Positions 26,356-35,785 of a stretch of 62,105 bases of DNA are shown one piece after another; position 1 is the first letter of the stretch; each line of letters begins with the position of its first letter. The position numbers and the translations under genes were made by a program. Origin of the DNA: Chloroflexota bacterium (GTDB taxonomy: Bacteria > Chloroflexota > UBA4733). Location: positions 1 through 62,105 of the forward strand of contig JAMCTA010000109.1 of NCBI GenBank assembly GCA_023381895.1, given 5' to 3'. Under the pieces are notes generated by a model. The model saw only the letters and a program-made list of their open reading frames with translations. It was not told where the DNA came from and did not search any database.

Positions 26356-26676
26356 TCAGGAAGCAGCCGCTTTCGTCGAGGTGTCGGAGCCGTTCGAGTT
26401 AGAGGCCGGTGTGCTCGAGGAGCTGCTGGAGTCACTCGACTCCGTCTTGGTGTCCTTGGCGTCGGCACCACTCTTTGCTGTAGTGGTTGAGCTTGATGAC
26501 GGGCGGGAGTCGTTGACGTACCATCCTGACCCTTTGAATACGATACCAACGGGTTGGAGGACCTTCCGTAGACGCTGCCCACACATCGGACAGACGGTCA
26601 GTGGCGGCTCGCTGAAACTCTGATACTGTTCGAAGCGATGACCACAACTCTTACACTCGTACTCGTAGAGCGGCAC
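26356..26676 (-). CDS. FmdB-type zinc ribbon protein
   Basis: The 106-residue protein starts MPLYEYECKSCGHRFEQYQS with the second half of the zinc ribbon TVCPMCGQRLRKVL, so four cysteines bind one zinc. The C-terminal 50 residues are a low-complexity Ser/Thr tail (DSSSSSSTPASNSNGSDTS). FmdB domains are associated with transcription of amidase/formamidase genes, but most small members are of unknown role. It is probably in an operon with dtd (63 bases apart, same strand). Confidence 0.85.
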   Translation of the reverse strand: MPLYEYECKSCGHRFEQYQSFSEPPLTVCPMCGQRLRKVLQPVGIVFKGSGWYVNDSRPSSSSTTTAKSGADAKDTKTESSDSSSSSSTPASNSNGSDTSTKAAAS

Positions 26677-26764
26677 ATCAATACTCCTTGCAGTTACTGA
26701 CCCACTTGCTAACCCAGTATACGGCTGGGATAGATGCGATCAGGAAATGAACACCGGCGGACTA

Positions 26765-27163
26765 TTAGAGATTTATTCCCAAAATGCCCTGAACGCTCTC
26801 CAGAATCTGGGCGGGCTCGAATGGCTTTGCGAGATACCGGCGAATGTTAGGGGCAGGGGTTTCCTCATCCTCGAATGGCCGGGAGAGTGCTGTCAGCAGA
26901 ATAATCGGAATTCCGGTCGTAGCCGGATCCTGGGATAGAGTCCGGGCGACCTCGAGACCAGTGCCACCGGGCATAAGCATATCGAGGATGATGATATCGG
27001 GCCGCTCTCGACGCGCAACCTCGACGGTTTCGTCCCCTGTGCCTGCTTCTAGGATCGTGCATCCTTTGCGCTGTAGAATGATTGACACAAGGCGGCGAAT
27101 GTCAGCATCATCCTCCGCGGCCAGCACCCTTATAACCACGTTCCACTGTCCTAACCCACTCAT
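26765..27163 (-). CDS. Single-domain response regulator (CheY-like receiver)
   Basis: The 132-residue protein is a stand-alone receiver domain: VLAAEDDADIRRLVSIILQ supplies the acidic pair, IIILDMLMPGGTGLEVAR the phospho-acceptor Asp, ILLTAL the conserved Thr/Ala position, and YLAKPFEPAQ the conserved Lys. No output domain follows, so it would work by protein interaction in a phosphorelay. No histidine kinase is in the window. The ATG at 27163 has a weak ribosome site; GTG further in is possible. Confidence 0.87.
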   Translation of the reverse strand: MSGLGQWNVVIRVLAAEDDADIRRLVSIILQRKGCTILEAGTGDETVEVARRERPDIIILDMLMPGGTGLEVARTLSQDPATTGIPIILLTALSRPFEDEETPAPNIRRYLAKPFEPAQILESVQGILGINL

Positions 27164-27402
27164 CGCAGGGTCTCAACGGGATTCTCCTCCTGCATGTTGC
27201 CCGGTACCAGGCGCGGTAGTGACAAGCAGAAGGGCCGCACGTTTCGGAGGGAGTCTACCCGCTACTGCGTAACTCTGGTAGTCACTGAGGCTCTCACACT
27301 ATATTGGGATGAAGATGGTGGCCTGCGGTAGATTTCGATTAGGCTTTGCCACGGAGCAACGTCTATCCGCGAACACCTTCTTGCGCATTCACCGCCGATA
27401 TC

Positions 27403-29049
27403 CTACTGCTGCGGCAGTAATGTTCCGGCCCGGCCGAGGATGTTGAGAATAGTAGAGTAAGCCAGGGCCGGGTCTGTCAGCTGGCGGCCAGCATTCCGGA
27501 CCAGCGGGTTTGGATACCAAATCAGCTGCGGGTGTCCACGCGGTCCGGCCCGACTCCTTCCTTCCCAGCCACCACCGGTAGGGCTTGCCAATGGACCCGT
27601 GATGTAGTAGTCGAACTCCTGGCCTTGTGGGCCAGGATATGGCTTCAAGCCTACAATGTTAGCGTTCACGTGATAGTCGGCCATCCACAAGGTGAGCTGC
27701 ACGTGCGTCACGGCAGGATTCTCTGGATCAGGTGCATACACCATGCGGAATCGGTAGACGGGGAAGCTCTCGACTTGCTCATTGCTCGCGATGTCGTCGA
27801 TGATGAACCCCAAGTGCCGTTTTCCCAACCATTCCAGCACCATTCTCTGAAGATCGGCAGGGTTCAGTGCCTTGGAGAAGCTCCCATAGATCCATAGGGG
27901 ATTATCGGCAAAGTGGTAGTCGGAGAGCAACCCCTTTTGATCAGCAACGGTGAAAGTGATCCCCGCCGCGGTGACTGATCTCGTAGGCTGAGGTTCGAGA
28001 AGTGCCGCTGCCGCCCAGCCGTTGCAGTGTCCGGCCCAGAAGAGCTGTGATCTGTCAAAGTGGATATGCTCCTGTTCCCAGGTGCGTACGTGAGGATTAG
28101 CGCCGCCGCGCGCCACCACGTAGGCATCGTACTTTGCCAGCGGCCCTCCCATTTCAAAGAGGTATGGCGGCTGATACGGATCCACAGATGCTGGCCACCA
28201 CCAGCCAGACCAAGGTAGTGTCGCAGCTTGACCATCGACGACCGGCGGTGGCCCAGGTGTGGCGGCAGCGCTGGGGATCAAGCCTGCCGCCTTGGCGATA
28301 TCTCCAACGGCCACAGTGGTGACCGCTCCAGGACGTGACCACGGGGTGGTCACTTTCCAGAGCTGGAGCGCAGTGCGCTGGCAGCGAATGACGACAACGG
28401 GACCAAAATCGGCGGGTCCAGAAGTCGGCAGCCCGTACAGTGCTATTGGATTCTGAACCTTGAAGTAGGCGGCTCGCAGAGCTGGAACGGTATCAAGGAG
28501 AGCAAGATGCCGCTGCACGCTTGAACTGCCTGGAAGCGGCAGCGCTGCCTCTGGGAGCGGGGGCGGGATTTGATACGTTGCCTGTAGCCACGCATCTCGT
28601 CCTGCATCGTGAAGGAGATCGAGCACATTGATGAAGTCAACGGCGTGCTGCTGTGGCTGCCACTGCAAGATCACCCGCTGCGTCGCCTGTTCGACGTAGC
28701 CGCCAGCGATGAAACGTCCGGAGATCGGGTAACCGAGTACAGCAGCACCTCCCCAAGCCTCGAAGGTTGACCAAAATGGGATTCCTTGATCATTACTCAT
28801 ACCGAATCCACTGTCATTGGTCTCGGGGGGGAATCCGTTTGCTTCGGAGAAGAAGTGGCCTCCGGGGATCGAGAAATCCGTAGTTCCTGTCGCTGAAGAT
28901 GATGACGAGGCGAAAGTCGCGGCAGGCCGGATCAGGTTCCACGTCAGAATCAATAAGACGGGGGCGTACACTCGGAGAAGGGCTCCCGGCGCGCACCAGA
29001 AACGGCGCCACCTCGGAATCAAGCCTCCGTCACACGGTGTCATGATCAC
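27403..29049 (-). CDS. Secreted LGFP-module protein with TGase-elicitor-like domain
   Basis: The 548-residue product has a signal/anchor (APVLLILTWNLIRPAATFAS). It then has the same two N-terminal modules as the GH5-like protein: DFSIPGGHFFSEANG, WGGAAVLGYPISGRF, VILQWQPQQH and RCQRTALQLWKVTTPW. The C-terminal 260 residues contain LFWAGHCNGWAAAALLEP with C342 and later DIASNEQ and YYITGPLASPTGGGWEG. The GHCNGWA motif and its spacing resemble the transglutaminase-elicitor (GP42-like) domain, in which this Cys is the nucleophile. That assignment is tentative. Its start (ATG 29049) lies just inside the end of the roadblock-like gene, so the two may be co-transcribed. Confidence 0.7.
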   Translation of the reverse strand: MIMTPCDGGLIPRWRRFWCAPGALLRVYAPVLLILTWNLIRPAATFASSSSSATGTTDFSIPGGHFFSEANGFPPETNDSGFGMSNDQGIPFWSTFEAWGGAAVLGYPISGRFIAGGYVEQATQRVILQWQPQQHAVDFINVLDLLHDAGRDAWLQATYQIPPPLPEAALPLPGSSSVQRHLALLDTVPALRAAYFKVQNPIALYGLPTSGPADFGPVVVIRCQRTALQLWKVTTPWSRPGAVTTVAVGDIAKAAGLIPSAAATPGPPPVVDGQAATLPWSGWWWPASVDPYQPPYLFEMGGPLAKYDAYVVARGGANPHVRTWEQEHIHFDRSQLFWAGHCNGWAAAALLEPQPTRSVTAAGITFTVADQKGLLSDYHFADNPLWIYGSFSKALNPADLQRMVLEWLGKRHLGFIIDDIASNEQVESFPVYRFRMVYAPDPENPAVTHVQLTLWMADYHVNANIVGLKPYPGPQGQEFDYYITGPLASPTGGGWEGRSRAGPRGHPQLIWYPNPLVRNAGRQLTDPALAYSTILNILGRAGTLLPQQ

Positions 29050-29338
29050 CAGGCGGCTCAGAGTGGCTACCTGTGCGGACTCGCAGGACGTAGCGCGTCA
29101 TGCCGATTGTTGCAGGGTCTTCAACGAGTGCGACCAGCAAGTTTTCGCCATTGGCCTCCACAATAATTGTGCCCTTGCCGGTTTCCCACACGCACCGTGC
29201 AAGCGGCTCGAAGTCTCCCTGGCTGAGCGATTCTGCAAGAGCGCCGAAGAGCGCGGCCACAAGGGAGACCAGCGTGATGCTGGCAACGTCGTGAAGCGTG
29301 CTCTCCAACACAGTACCGTTGCGACGAACGCTCGCCAA
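29030..29338 (-). CDS. Roadblock/LC7-like protein, start uncertain
   Basis: The product reads NGTVLESTLHDVASITLVSL, LARCVWETGKGTIIVEANGE, NLLVALVEDPATIGMTRYVL, the alpha/beta pattern of Roadblock/LC7 domains, which regulate small GTPases and surface motility. The frame is open further upstream to a TGA that overlaps the end of the TPR gene, with IALLDDLQRELTHARLL as expected N-terminal helix residues, but that stretch contains no ATG, GTG or TTG except TTG 29338. Thus either TTG 29338 is used without a ribosome site, an unusual start is used, or there is a sequence error. It sits between the TPR and LGFP genes, probably one operon. Confidence 0.6.
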   Translation of the reverse strand: MASVRRNGTVLESTLHDVASITLVSLVAALFGALAESLSQGDFEPLARCVWETGKGTIIVEANGENLLVALVEDPATIGMTRYVLRVRTGSHSEPPGDHDTV

Positions 29339-29405
29339 GAGGCGGGCGTGTGTGAGTTCGCGCTGGAGATCATCTAGGAGAGCTATAGTGTTACCGCCGC
29401 GTCAT

Positions 29406-31067
29406 TCACGAGCCTCGTCTCCTCTCTGGCTCTCGTAGGTTTCGTAGCGCTCGGGACAAGCGATTGACCTTCGACCAGTAGTCCTCTCGACCATGGAGGG
29501 AAACGGATCGTACCTCGACGTCCCGCAAGTCGAACCCAGCCATGGGCAGCTGCGTCCGTGGCTTAGGTTCCGATTGTAGCTCTGCAGACGGAGAGATAAC
29601 CACCTCCGGCGGTTCTGGCAGTGGTGCAGAGCCAGTATATTCCCCCATCGCTGGCAGACTGCTGACCGGAGACATCGTCAGATCAGGTTCTTCTTGTGGT
29701 TTCAACGTCCCATTCATGAGGAGGATATCAGCAGGGGTCGCTTCGCGCTGCACTACTGGCCCCGCGGGTGGCTTGGACTCTAGTGGCAGAGGTAATCCAC
29801 CCTGAAGTGCTGTGTTGCGCAAGTGCTGCTCGAGGGCCCACGCCAGCGATTCCAGATCCATGCCTGGTCCCAACTGTAGAGGAAGGTGCCGTGGGGCTGC
29901 CTTGGGCCGCCCTTCTGTCACGCCGTTCTCCTCAGGCGCGACCAGCCATTCAGGCCATACAGTCTCAAGGTCTGCGAGCAAGATGTCTTCCGGTTTCTTC
30001 GAGGATTCTGTCGAAGCAGAAGACAGACCACTCATCTCAGAGCCTACCGCGACGGAAATGGTGTGGCCGGTGTGTTGCACCTCATGCTCTGCTTCTCCGG
30101 ATGTCGGAATCGCTTCTGGCTCGTGAAAGGCATCTTCATTCGCTGCCGGTGCGATCTCGGCGCCATCTACGCCCACGGTGTTGCCGGAAGGCTCAGTGTC
30201 CAGTACAGGACCGTCTTGACTGCTTGCCTGAGAGTCTGCAGAGGGCGCTGGCTCTGCCGCCGAGTCATCAGAAGTCTCGTTTCCTAAGGAGGGAGCTTCC
30301 GGAGCGATCCAGGACACGACTCTTGAATGAACTGGCAGCCCTGTGACATCTTGACCCATAATGACGAGTTGAGAGCGAAGCCAGACGAGGGTGTGTTGCT
30401 CAGGATCGAGGAGTGCCAACTGTTGCAGGCGCTCGGCACTGCGCTCCGGCTCAAGGAACACGAGCGCCGCAAGCGCCTTCAGGCAGTCCGGGTTGTGATC
30501 CAGAATGGCCTGGAACCACTGTCGCGCTGCTGCAAACTCTTTCAGCCGGACCAAACATTGAGCGCCGATCAAGAAGAGGTCGAGCCGGTCCGGCTCGCGT
30601 CTCAGCCCCCGCGCCACGTGCTGCAACGCATCTGCGGAGCGACCTGCCCGAAAAGATGCATGAGCTAACCCTGCATCCGTTGGCTCAGCGCCGGATGCTG
30701 AGCCATCCTCTCCCGTGAGCTGCGCAAGGTGCCGGCGAGCCTGGGGGTTCATTCCACCGATCTCCAGGGTTTGACGCCACAAGCGTTCCGCCGCAACCTT
30801 TTCACCAGCATCCTCGTAGATGCCTGCCAGCGTCTCGTATGGACGAGGATCATCGGGTGTGGCGTTTGCCACAGCCCAGAAGCAGCTGCTGGCCTCTGGC
30901 ACGAAGCGACTATAGAGGAGAATCTGCCCCAGGAGCCAGTAGCCCTCAACCCACCGCGGGTACCTGATAAGCGCTGCGCGCGTCACAGCTGCGGCACGCG
31001 CTACATCATCGTCGTCAAGGGCTTCTCGTGCTTCAACGGCAATCCACGAAAGCTGGAGTGTAGGCAT
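29406..31067 (-). CDS. TPR-repeat protein
   Basis: The 553-residue product begins with helical repeats (VTRAALIRYPRWVEGYWLLG, EASSCFWAVANATPDDPRPY, GIYEDAGEKVAAERLWRQTL, ADALQHVARGLRREPDRLDL) typical of TPRs to about residue 230. The rest is acidic, low-complexity and proline-rich (e.g. EPSGNTVGVDGAEIAPAANE). ATG 31067 is preferred to 31091: GGAG lies five bases before it. No signal or membrane segment is evident, so it may be a cytoplasmic scaffold. It heads the apparent operon TPR - roadblock - LGFP protein. Confidence 0.8.
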   Translation of the reverse strand: MPTLQLSWIAVEAREALDDDDVARAAAVTRAALIRYPRWVEGYWLLGQILLYSRFVPEASSCFWAVANATPDDPRPYETLAGIYEDAGEKVAAERLWRQTLEIGGMNPQARRHLAQLTGEDGSASGAEPTDAGLAHASFRAGRSADALQHVARGLRREPDRLDLFLIGAQCLVRLKEFAAARQWFQAILDHNPDCLKALAALVFLEPERSAERLQQLALLDPEQHTLVWLRSQLVIMGQDVTGLPVHSRVVSWIAPEAPSLGNETSDDSAAEPAPSADSQASSQDGPVLDTEPSGNTVGVDGAEIAPAANEDAFHEPEAIPTSGEAEHEVQHTGHTISVAVGSEMSGLSSASTESSKKPEDILLADLETVWPEWLVAPEENGVTEGRPKAAPRHLPLQLGPGMDLESLAWALEQHLRNTALQGGLPLPLESKPPAGPVVQREATPADILLMNGTLKPQEEPDLTMSPVSSLPAMGEYTGSAPLPEPPEVVISPSAELQSEPKPRTQLPMAGFDLRDVEVRSVSLHGREDYWSKVNRLSRALRNLREPERRRGS

Positions 31068-31265
31068 TCTTGCTCCTCTGTACACTCCCACTGAACTGTT
31101 CCCTCAGCGGGGAGAGACGTCCTTGGCGGCTTTGTGCTGCCTCAGCTCGAAGCGAAGACAGCGAGAATAACGCCAGTATCCTCGTCTTACTGTGCCTGGT
31201 CAACTTGCTCCTGTTCCGTAGACACGACTCGCGGAAACCCTCCTCACAGCAGCCTCTAGTGAGTT

Positions 31266-31781
31266 TCAAGAGAAGGATAGGATGCAAGATCGCTGGGATT
31301 GCGCATTGACGAGAAGCTGATCACGGGCGTGCTGGGCTACCTGCAAAGGGCTGGCATCAGGATATGCGACGACCCACCAGAGTGTGCTGCGCCGCACCAC
31401 GTGGACACCAGCGAAACCAAGGCGCGCTTGGAGGATGTGCTCAGCCTTTCCAGTTTCGCCATCAGTGAGGTCAGTCACGAGAATTCCAGCGACACGCTGT
31501 AGAGGAGCACCAGAGGGTCGTGAAGCCGTCTGGAGACCACCCTGGATCCAGCGCACACGATGTTTGTTATAGTTGACTAACACGTCGGTGTGAGTAAGTC
31601 GCTCAGCCAGCTTCGCGAGCTCGTCTTCGTCAGTCAGATCGGTCTCGAATTCCCAGCCGATCTCTCGCAACAGATCCTCAAGGCCGCTGCGTGGATGGCG
31701 CTGCAGGGCTCGACGAGCCGAGATCGCCGCCGTATCGGGAATGATCAACCGCACAAGCAAGGAGAGCTTCACTGTACTCAT
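31266..31781 (-). CDS. purS: PurS-like protein with two tandem domains
   Basis: The 171-residue protein follows purQ with a 4-base ATGA overlap. The second half (AGILVTDLTDGETGKAEHIL, QARLGFAGVHVVRRSTLWWV, DQLLVNAQ) matches the 80-residue PurS fold, the small subunit of FGAM synthase that binds PurQ and PurL. The first half (LLVRLIIPDTAAISARRALQ, DEDELAKLAERLTHTDVLVN, NKHRVRW) has the same length and predicted beta-alpha-beta order and may be a diverged duplicate. Normal PurS has one such domain. ATG 31781 is chosen over the longer frame, which overlaps purQ by more than 120 bases. The role is inferred from position. Confidence 0.6.
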   Translation of the reverse strand: MSTVKLSLLVRLIIPDTAAISARRALQRHPRSGLEDLLREIGWEFETDLTDEDELAKLAERLTHTDVLVNYNKHRVRWIQGGLQTASRPSGAPLQRVAGILVTDLTDGETGKAEHILQARLGFAGVHVVRRSTLWWVVAYPDASPLQVAQHARDQLLVNAQSQRSCILSFS

Positions 31782-32569
31782 CCCCGCCCCCTTGACAGAT
31801 GCTGAGCCAGCGACGCGAACATACGATGTGCGGGTGCAGTGAGATGTAATCGGTCCGGCCGTGCTGCCCAGCCGGGCGGCCGCGAATGCGGTGCGTGCTG
31901 CCACCACCAGCTGGCACGCTCAGGGTGGGGCATGAAGGCGAGTACCGTCCCCTCCTCGTTTGCGATCCCCGCCGCTCCGAGCGGCGAGCCATTTGGATTC
32001 CAGGGAAACTCAGTGGTGGTTTCACCAGTGGCATCGACGTAGGCGAAGGTCAGCTGTTTGTTGTCACGAAGGTGCTGCAGCGCCCCTGGATCCGACGACG
32101 TGAATCTGCCTTCACCGTGTGCGATAGGAACGGCAAAGATCTCCCCCTCTGCAAATCGGCTCGTAAAGACCGTGCGGTTGCTGGGGACCAGTAGGCGTAC
32201 GCGCGTCCAGACGCACCGGTAGCCCAGCAGGTTTGGTCCAAGCGCCAGTGTGGGAGCGCCGCCGTCTGGGACGAGGCCAGACTCGACCAGAACTTGGGCG
32301 CCGTTGCAAATCCCCAGAATCGGCTTACCTCTGGCTATTTCGTCTCTGATACTTCCCACGAGATCCTCGTGCGCTGCTATGGCGCCGGCGCGTACGCGGT
32401 CCTCATAAGACCAGCCACCAGGAAGTACGTAGGAACCGAAACTTCCCTTGGGTAGCGGCTCGTTCCAGCGCACGAGCCGGGCATCCAGTCCGGCAGCCCG
32501 GATGGCGCGAAGCGTCTCGTCTTCACAGTTCGTGCCAGGGAAGAGGATTACTGCTACCTTCGTGGTCAC
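31778..32569 (-). CDS. purQ: FGAM synthase glutaminase subunit
   Basis: The 263-residue protein is the class I glutamine amidotransferase of purine synthesis. VAVILFPGTNCEDETLRAIR opens the fold. The nucleophile is in GKPILGICNGAQVLVESGL, and the His/Glu pair is in VLAFMPHPERASWW. It supplies ammonia to PurL for FGAR to FGAM. GTG 32569 is used since GTGA overlaps the purL stop; the longer frame to 32599 would extend into purL. The order purC-purL-purQ-purS-like on one strand is a coupled operon. Confidence 0.92.
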   Translation of the reverse strand: MTTKVAVILFPGTNCEDETLRAIRAAGLDARLVRWNEPLPKGSFGSYVLPGGWSYEDRVRAGAIAAHEDLVGSIRDEIARGKPILGICNGAQVLVESGLVPDGGAPTLALGPNLLGYRCVWTRVRLLVPSNRTVFTSRFAEGEIFAVPIAHGEGRFTSSDPGALQHLRDNKQLTFAYVDATGETTTEFPWNPNGSPLGAAGIANEEGTVLAFMPHPERASWWWQHAPHSRPPGWAARPDRLHLTAPAHRMFASLAQHLSRGRG

Positions 32570-34908
32570 TCCAGCACCGCCGGTACAGCGTTCCACCACG
32601 CTTGTGCTACGGATCCCATCTCCAGTGTGTAGAGCAGTACTCCGTTGAGTTCGATACGCAAGCTATTCCCCCCCGTCTCGCCGATCACGTAGGGTGTGAG
32701 CCCGGCACCATCCGCCAACCGGAGAAGCGGTGTGACATAGGCTGGTGCGACGGCCAGCACAATGCCACCTGCCTCTGAGAACAATGCCACATCAGGACGG
32801 GAACCTAGGTCGTCAAGGCAAAGGCGAGCCCCAAGACGCCCCAGGGCTCGAGGACCTAGAAGCATCTCGCTAATACAGGAGATGAGTCCACCATCGCTGA
32901 TATCGTGCGAGGCTATAAGCCATCCCCTGCGGGCAGCCTCAGCAACCACTCGATGGAGACCGCGCTCGGTCGCAAAGTCGATGCTGGGAAGCTCTCCTAC
33001 CGGCCAGCTGGAGACGAGCTCGTATACTGAGCCGCCAAGTGCTTGTTGACGAGGACCAAGCAGTATGAGGGTGACTTCTGGTTGTGTCACCTCAAGGCCT
33101 AGAGCTGTACTGACGTCATCGAATGTGCCAAGGCAGGCGATGATGGGTGACGGAGGAATAGCACGACCGTCTTCCGCCTCATTGTAAAAGCTGACGTTTC
33201 CAGAGACGAAAGGCAGAGGTGGTCCCGATTCCCCCTCGGGACCCAGTGCGCGGGCTGCATCAGATAGCCCGCGCACTGACTCCACAAAAGCCCAGAAAGC
33301 CTCAGGATCTTCAGGATCACCCATGTTGAGGCAGTCTGTGCACGCTCGCGGGATTGCCCCCGTTGCTGCAACGTTTCGCGCCGCCTCAGCAAGCGCGAGC
33401 TGCGCTCCCTTGTAGGGATCGATCCGAGAATAGGCGGGGACACAGTCCGTGCTGAGGGCGATTCCTAGAGCACTATCCGGAAGCGGACGTACCACTCCGG
33501 CGTCACCTTCACCAGGACGGAGCACCGTATTCCCCTGGACCTCCTGATCATAGCGACTGAAGATGGCCCATTTCGATGCCACGCGTGGATGACTGAGCAC
33601 ACTGAGCGTTCGCTGCCGCAGAACCTCGGGAGGTGGGCAAGGAGGCAGCGCTGCCGGTACGTGAGGAGGTATCGATCTCGATGTGCGTTCGTAGCGAATG
33701 CCCCGACAGACTGCGCTGAGCGGAGCATCACACACGACGTCGTCGCCCAACCGTAAAACATAGCGATCATCGTCTCTCGTCCGGCCCACAACCTTGGCTT
33801 GGGCGCCCTCTGACATCGCAGTCAACTCGAACTGATTGTTGTAGATGTCGAGAAGTGTCTCTGTGAAAGAGGGCGGCACGATCCACATGAGGCGCTCCTG
33901 TGTTTCTGCACAGGCGATGACGTGCGCCGGGAGATGAGGTACGGAGACCGGCACTTCATGCAGCCACACCTCGACGCCAATACCAGCGGCATCGCCCATC
34001 TCTGAGGAGACGCAGGCGATCCCGCCAGCACCGAGATCCTTGAACCCGACAGCCAAGCCGTGCTTACGCACTTCACTGAAGACAGCCTCGGTGGCGCGAA
34101 TGATGACTGATTTGAGAAACGGATCCGGAACCTGCACCGCCCCCTTGCTGCTCTCATCGGCCTCATTCGCCAGGATTCCGGAGGAGAATGCGGCACCGCC
34201 GAATCCACTACTGTCGGTCGCCTTCCCGACAAGCACAACGTCCCAGCCTACCCCGCCATCAGGCACACGGCTGTGGATAACCTCACTGGCATCGACGATA
34301 CCCAGGGAAACCACGTTGACAAGACAGTTGCTGTCGAAGCCGCGATCCCAGTAGACATCCCCCGCGATATTGGGGATTCCTACAGCGTTGCCGTAGCCGG
34401 CAACACCGGCTACCACCCCATCAGCAATGTAGCGGACCGTATTGGTATGAGGCCCGAACGGATCCCCGAAGCGGAGCGCATCGGCAACTGCAAAGACATG
34501 GGCCCCCATGCAGAGAACGTCGCGAATGATGCCGCCGATTCCGGTTGCCGCCCCCTCGTACGGGACGACTTGTGAGGGATGGTTATGGGACTCGTGTCCA
34601 AAGACGATGCCCCAGCGCCGCCCCCGCCACTCGCCAAGCTCTACGATGCCTGCATCTTCTTGGGGACCTTGGATGACCCACGGGGCACTTGTCGGCAAGA
34701 GACGTAAGTGCGACCGGCTGCTCTTGTAGGAACAATGCTCGCTCCATTGCGTATTGAAGATGTAGAGTTCTACCAACGAGGGGTCGCGTCCCAGCGTGCG
34801 GAGCACCTCCCTCACCTCGCTCACGGTTAGGCTGACACCGAGTGAACGGAGGCACGTAGCAAGCTCTGCATCGCTCTGCGAGCTAAGTGGCAGCATCTGC
34901 GCGATCAC
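32566..34908 (-). CDS. purL: FGAM synthase large subunit
   Basis: The 780-residue protein is the small-type PurL used with separate PurQ and PurS. Typical motifs include YIFNTQWSEHCSYKSSRSHL, IVFGHESHNHPSQVVPYEGA, AATGIGGIIRDVLCMGA and GNVSFYNEAEDGRAIPPSP. It performs ATP-dependent amidation of FGAR. GTG 34908 overlaps the end of purC by 26 bases, so translation is coupled; ATG 34896 is an alternative. The gene reads through without disruption. Confidence 0.95.
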   Translation of the reverse strand: MIAQMLPLSSQSDAELATCLRSLGVSLTVSEVREVLRTLGRDPSLVELYIFNTQWSEHCSYKSSRSHLRLLPTSAPWVIQGPQEDAGIVELGEWRGRRWGIVFGHESHNHPSQVVPYEGAATGIGGIIRDVLCMGAHVFAVADALRFGDPFGPHTNTVRYIADGVVAGVAGYGNAVGIPNIAGDVYWDRGFDSNCLVNVVSLGIVDASEVIHSRVPDGGVGWDVVLVGKATDSSGFGGAAFSSGILANEADESSKGAVQVPDPFLKSVIIRATEAVFSEVRKHGLAVGFKDLGAGGIACVSSEMGDAAGIGVEVWLHEVPVSVPHLPAHVIACAETQERLMWIVPPSFTETLLDIYNNQFELTAMSEGAQAKVVGRTRDDDRYVLRLGDDVVCDAPLSAVCRGIRYERTSRSIPPHVPAALPPCPPPEVLRQRTLSVLSHPRVASKWAIFSRYDQEVQGNTVLRPGEGDAGVVRPLPDSALGIALSTDCVPAYSRIDPYKGAQLALAEAARNVAATGAIPRACTDCLNMGDPEDPEAFWAFVESVRGLSDAARALGPEGESGPPLPFVSGNVSFYNEAEDGRAIPPSPIIACLGTFDDVSTALGLEVTQPEVTLILLGPRQQALGGSVYELVSSWPVGELPSIDFATERGLHRVVAEAARRGWLIASHDISDGGLISCISEMLLGPRALGRLGARLCLDDLGSRPDVALFSEAGGIVLAVAPAYVTPLLRLADGAGLTPYVIGETGGNSLRIELNGVLLYTLEMGSVAQAWWNAVPAVLE

Positions 34909-35785
34909 CCGTCAAGCGTTCTAGGATCTGCTGATAGATCAGACTTGTGCGCTCGATGACCTCCTGGGGCAGAGCAGGGGCTGGCGGCTGTCGATCCCAG
35001 CCCGCGGCCACCACAAAGTTGCGGACGTACTGCTTGTCAAGGCTAGGGATTGTCGATCCGAGCCTGTAATCGCGAGCATCCCAAAAACGGGAAGAATCCG
35101 GGGTGAATGCCTCATCGATCCACAAAAGCTTCCCATTGGACCAGCCGAATTCGAGTTTCGTATCAGCGAGGATGATGCCACGACCCTGCGCAATTCTGGT
35201 GGCTTCTAGGAAGAGCTCCAGGGTGACGTCGCGAAGGCGGGTGGCTGTACCTACACCGAGACGTTGCACGACTTGTTGAAACGAGAGCGGTTGATCGTGC
35301 CCTTGTTCGGCTTTGGTTGCAGGGGTGAACAGAGGCTCTGGGAACCGGTAGTTGGCTTGTAGTCCGGAAGGAGCCGCCTCGCCATGGATGGTTCCGTACC
35401 GCTGATACTCTTCCCACACACTTCCGGTGAGATATCCACGCACGACGCATTCCACGGGGATCGGGTCCGCTGGGCGACAGAGCATCGTGCGACCGGAGAG
35501 CACGTCGCGATACGGCTGTACTTCAGGAGGGAAGCTCTCAGCCTCAACTGAAATAAGATGGTGTGGCATGTAGTCTGCGAGGCGCTTGAACCAAAAGGCA
35601 GAGAGTGCTGTGAGCACACCCCCTTTTCCAGGAATCGGATCAGTGAATACGACGTCAAAGGCCGACAACCGGTCCGTTGCTACCACAATCAGCGTGCCAG
35701 TCGCCAGGCGATAGACGTCGCGAACCTTTCCCCGCCGCACAAGCTCGAGAGTCGGGAAATCAGTTGACTGCACTACAAGGCTCAT
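34883..35785 (-). CDS. purC: SAICAR synthetase
   Basis: The 300-residue protein is PurC of the longer bacterial/yeast-like type: LELVRRGKVRDVYRLATGTL, ATDRLSAFDVVFTDPIPGKG, IPVECVVRGYLTGSVWEEYQ, ILADTKLEFGWSNGKLLWID and DEAFTPDSSRFWD. It joins CAIR with aspartate in purine synthesis. It is the first gene of the operon purC-purL-purQ-purS-like, all minus strand with overlaps. No obvious terminator separates it from ileS upstream (about 300 bases). Confidence 0.95.
   Translation of the reverse strand: MSLVVQSTDFPTLELVRRGKVRDVYRLATGTLIVVATDRLSAFDVVFTDPIPGKGGVLTALSAFWFKRLADYMPHHLISVEAESFPPEVQPYRDVLSGRTMLCRPADPIPVECVVRGYLTGSVWEEYQRYGTIHGEAAPSGLQANYRFPEPLFTPATKAEQGHDQPLSFQQVVQRLGVGTATRLRDVTLELFLEATRIAQGRGIILADTKLEFGWSNGKLLWIDEAFTPDSSRFWDARDYRLGSTIPSLDKQYVRNFVVAAGWDRQPPAPALPQEVIERTSLIYQQILERLTGDRADAAT

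Noticed and set aside
26381..26623. Plus-strand frame antisense to fmdB
   Set aside because: Mirror of the low-complexity Ser tail of FmdB.
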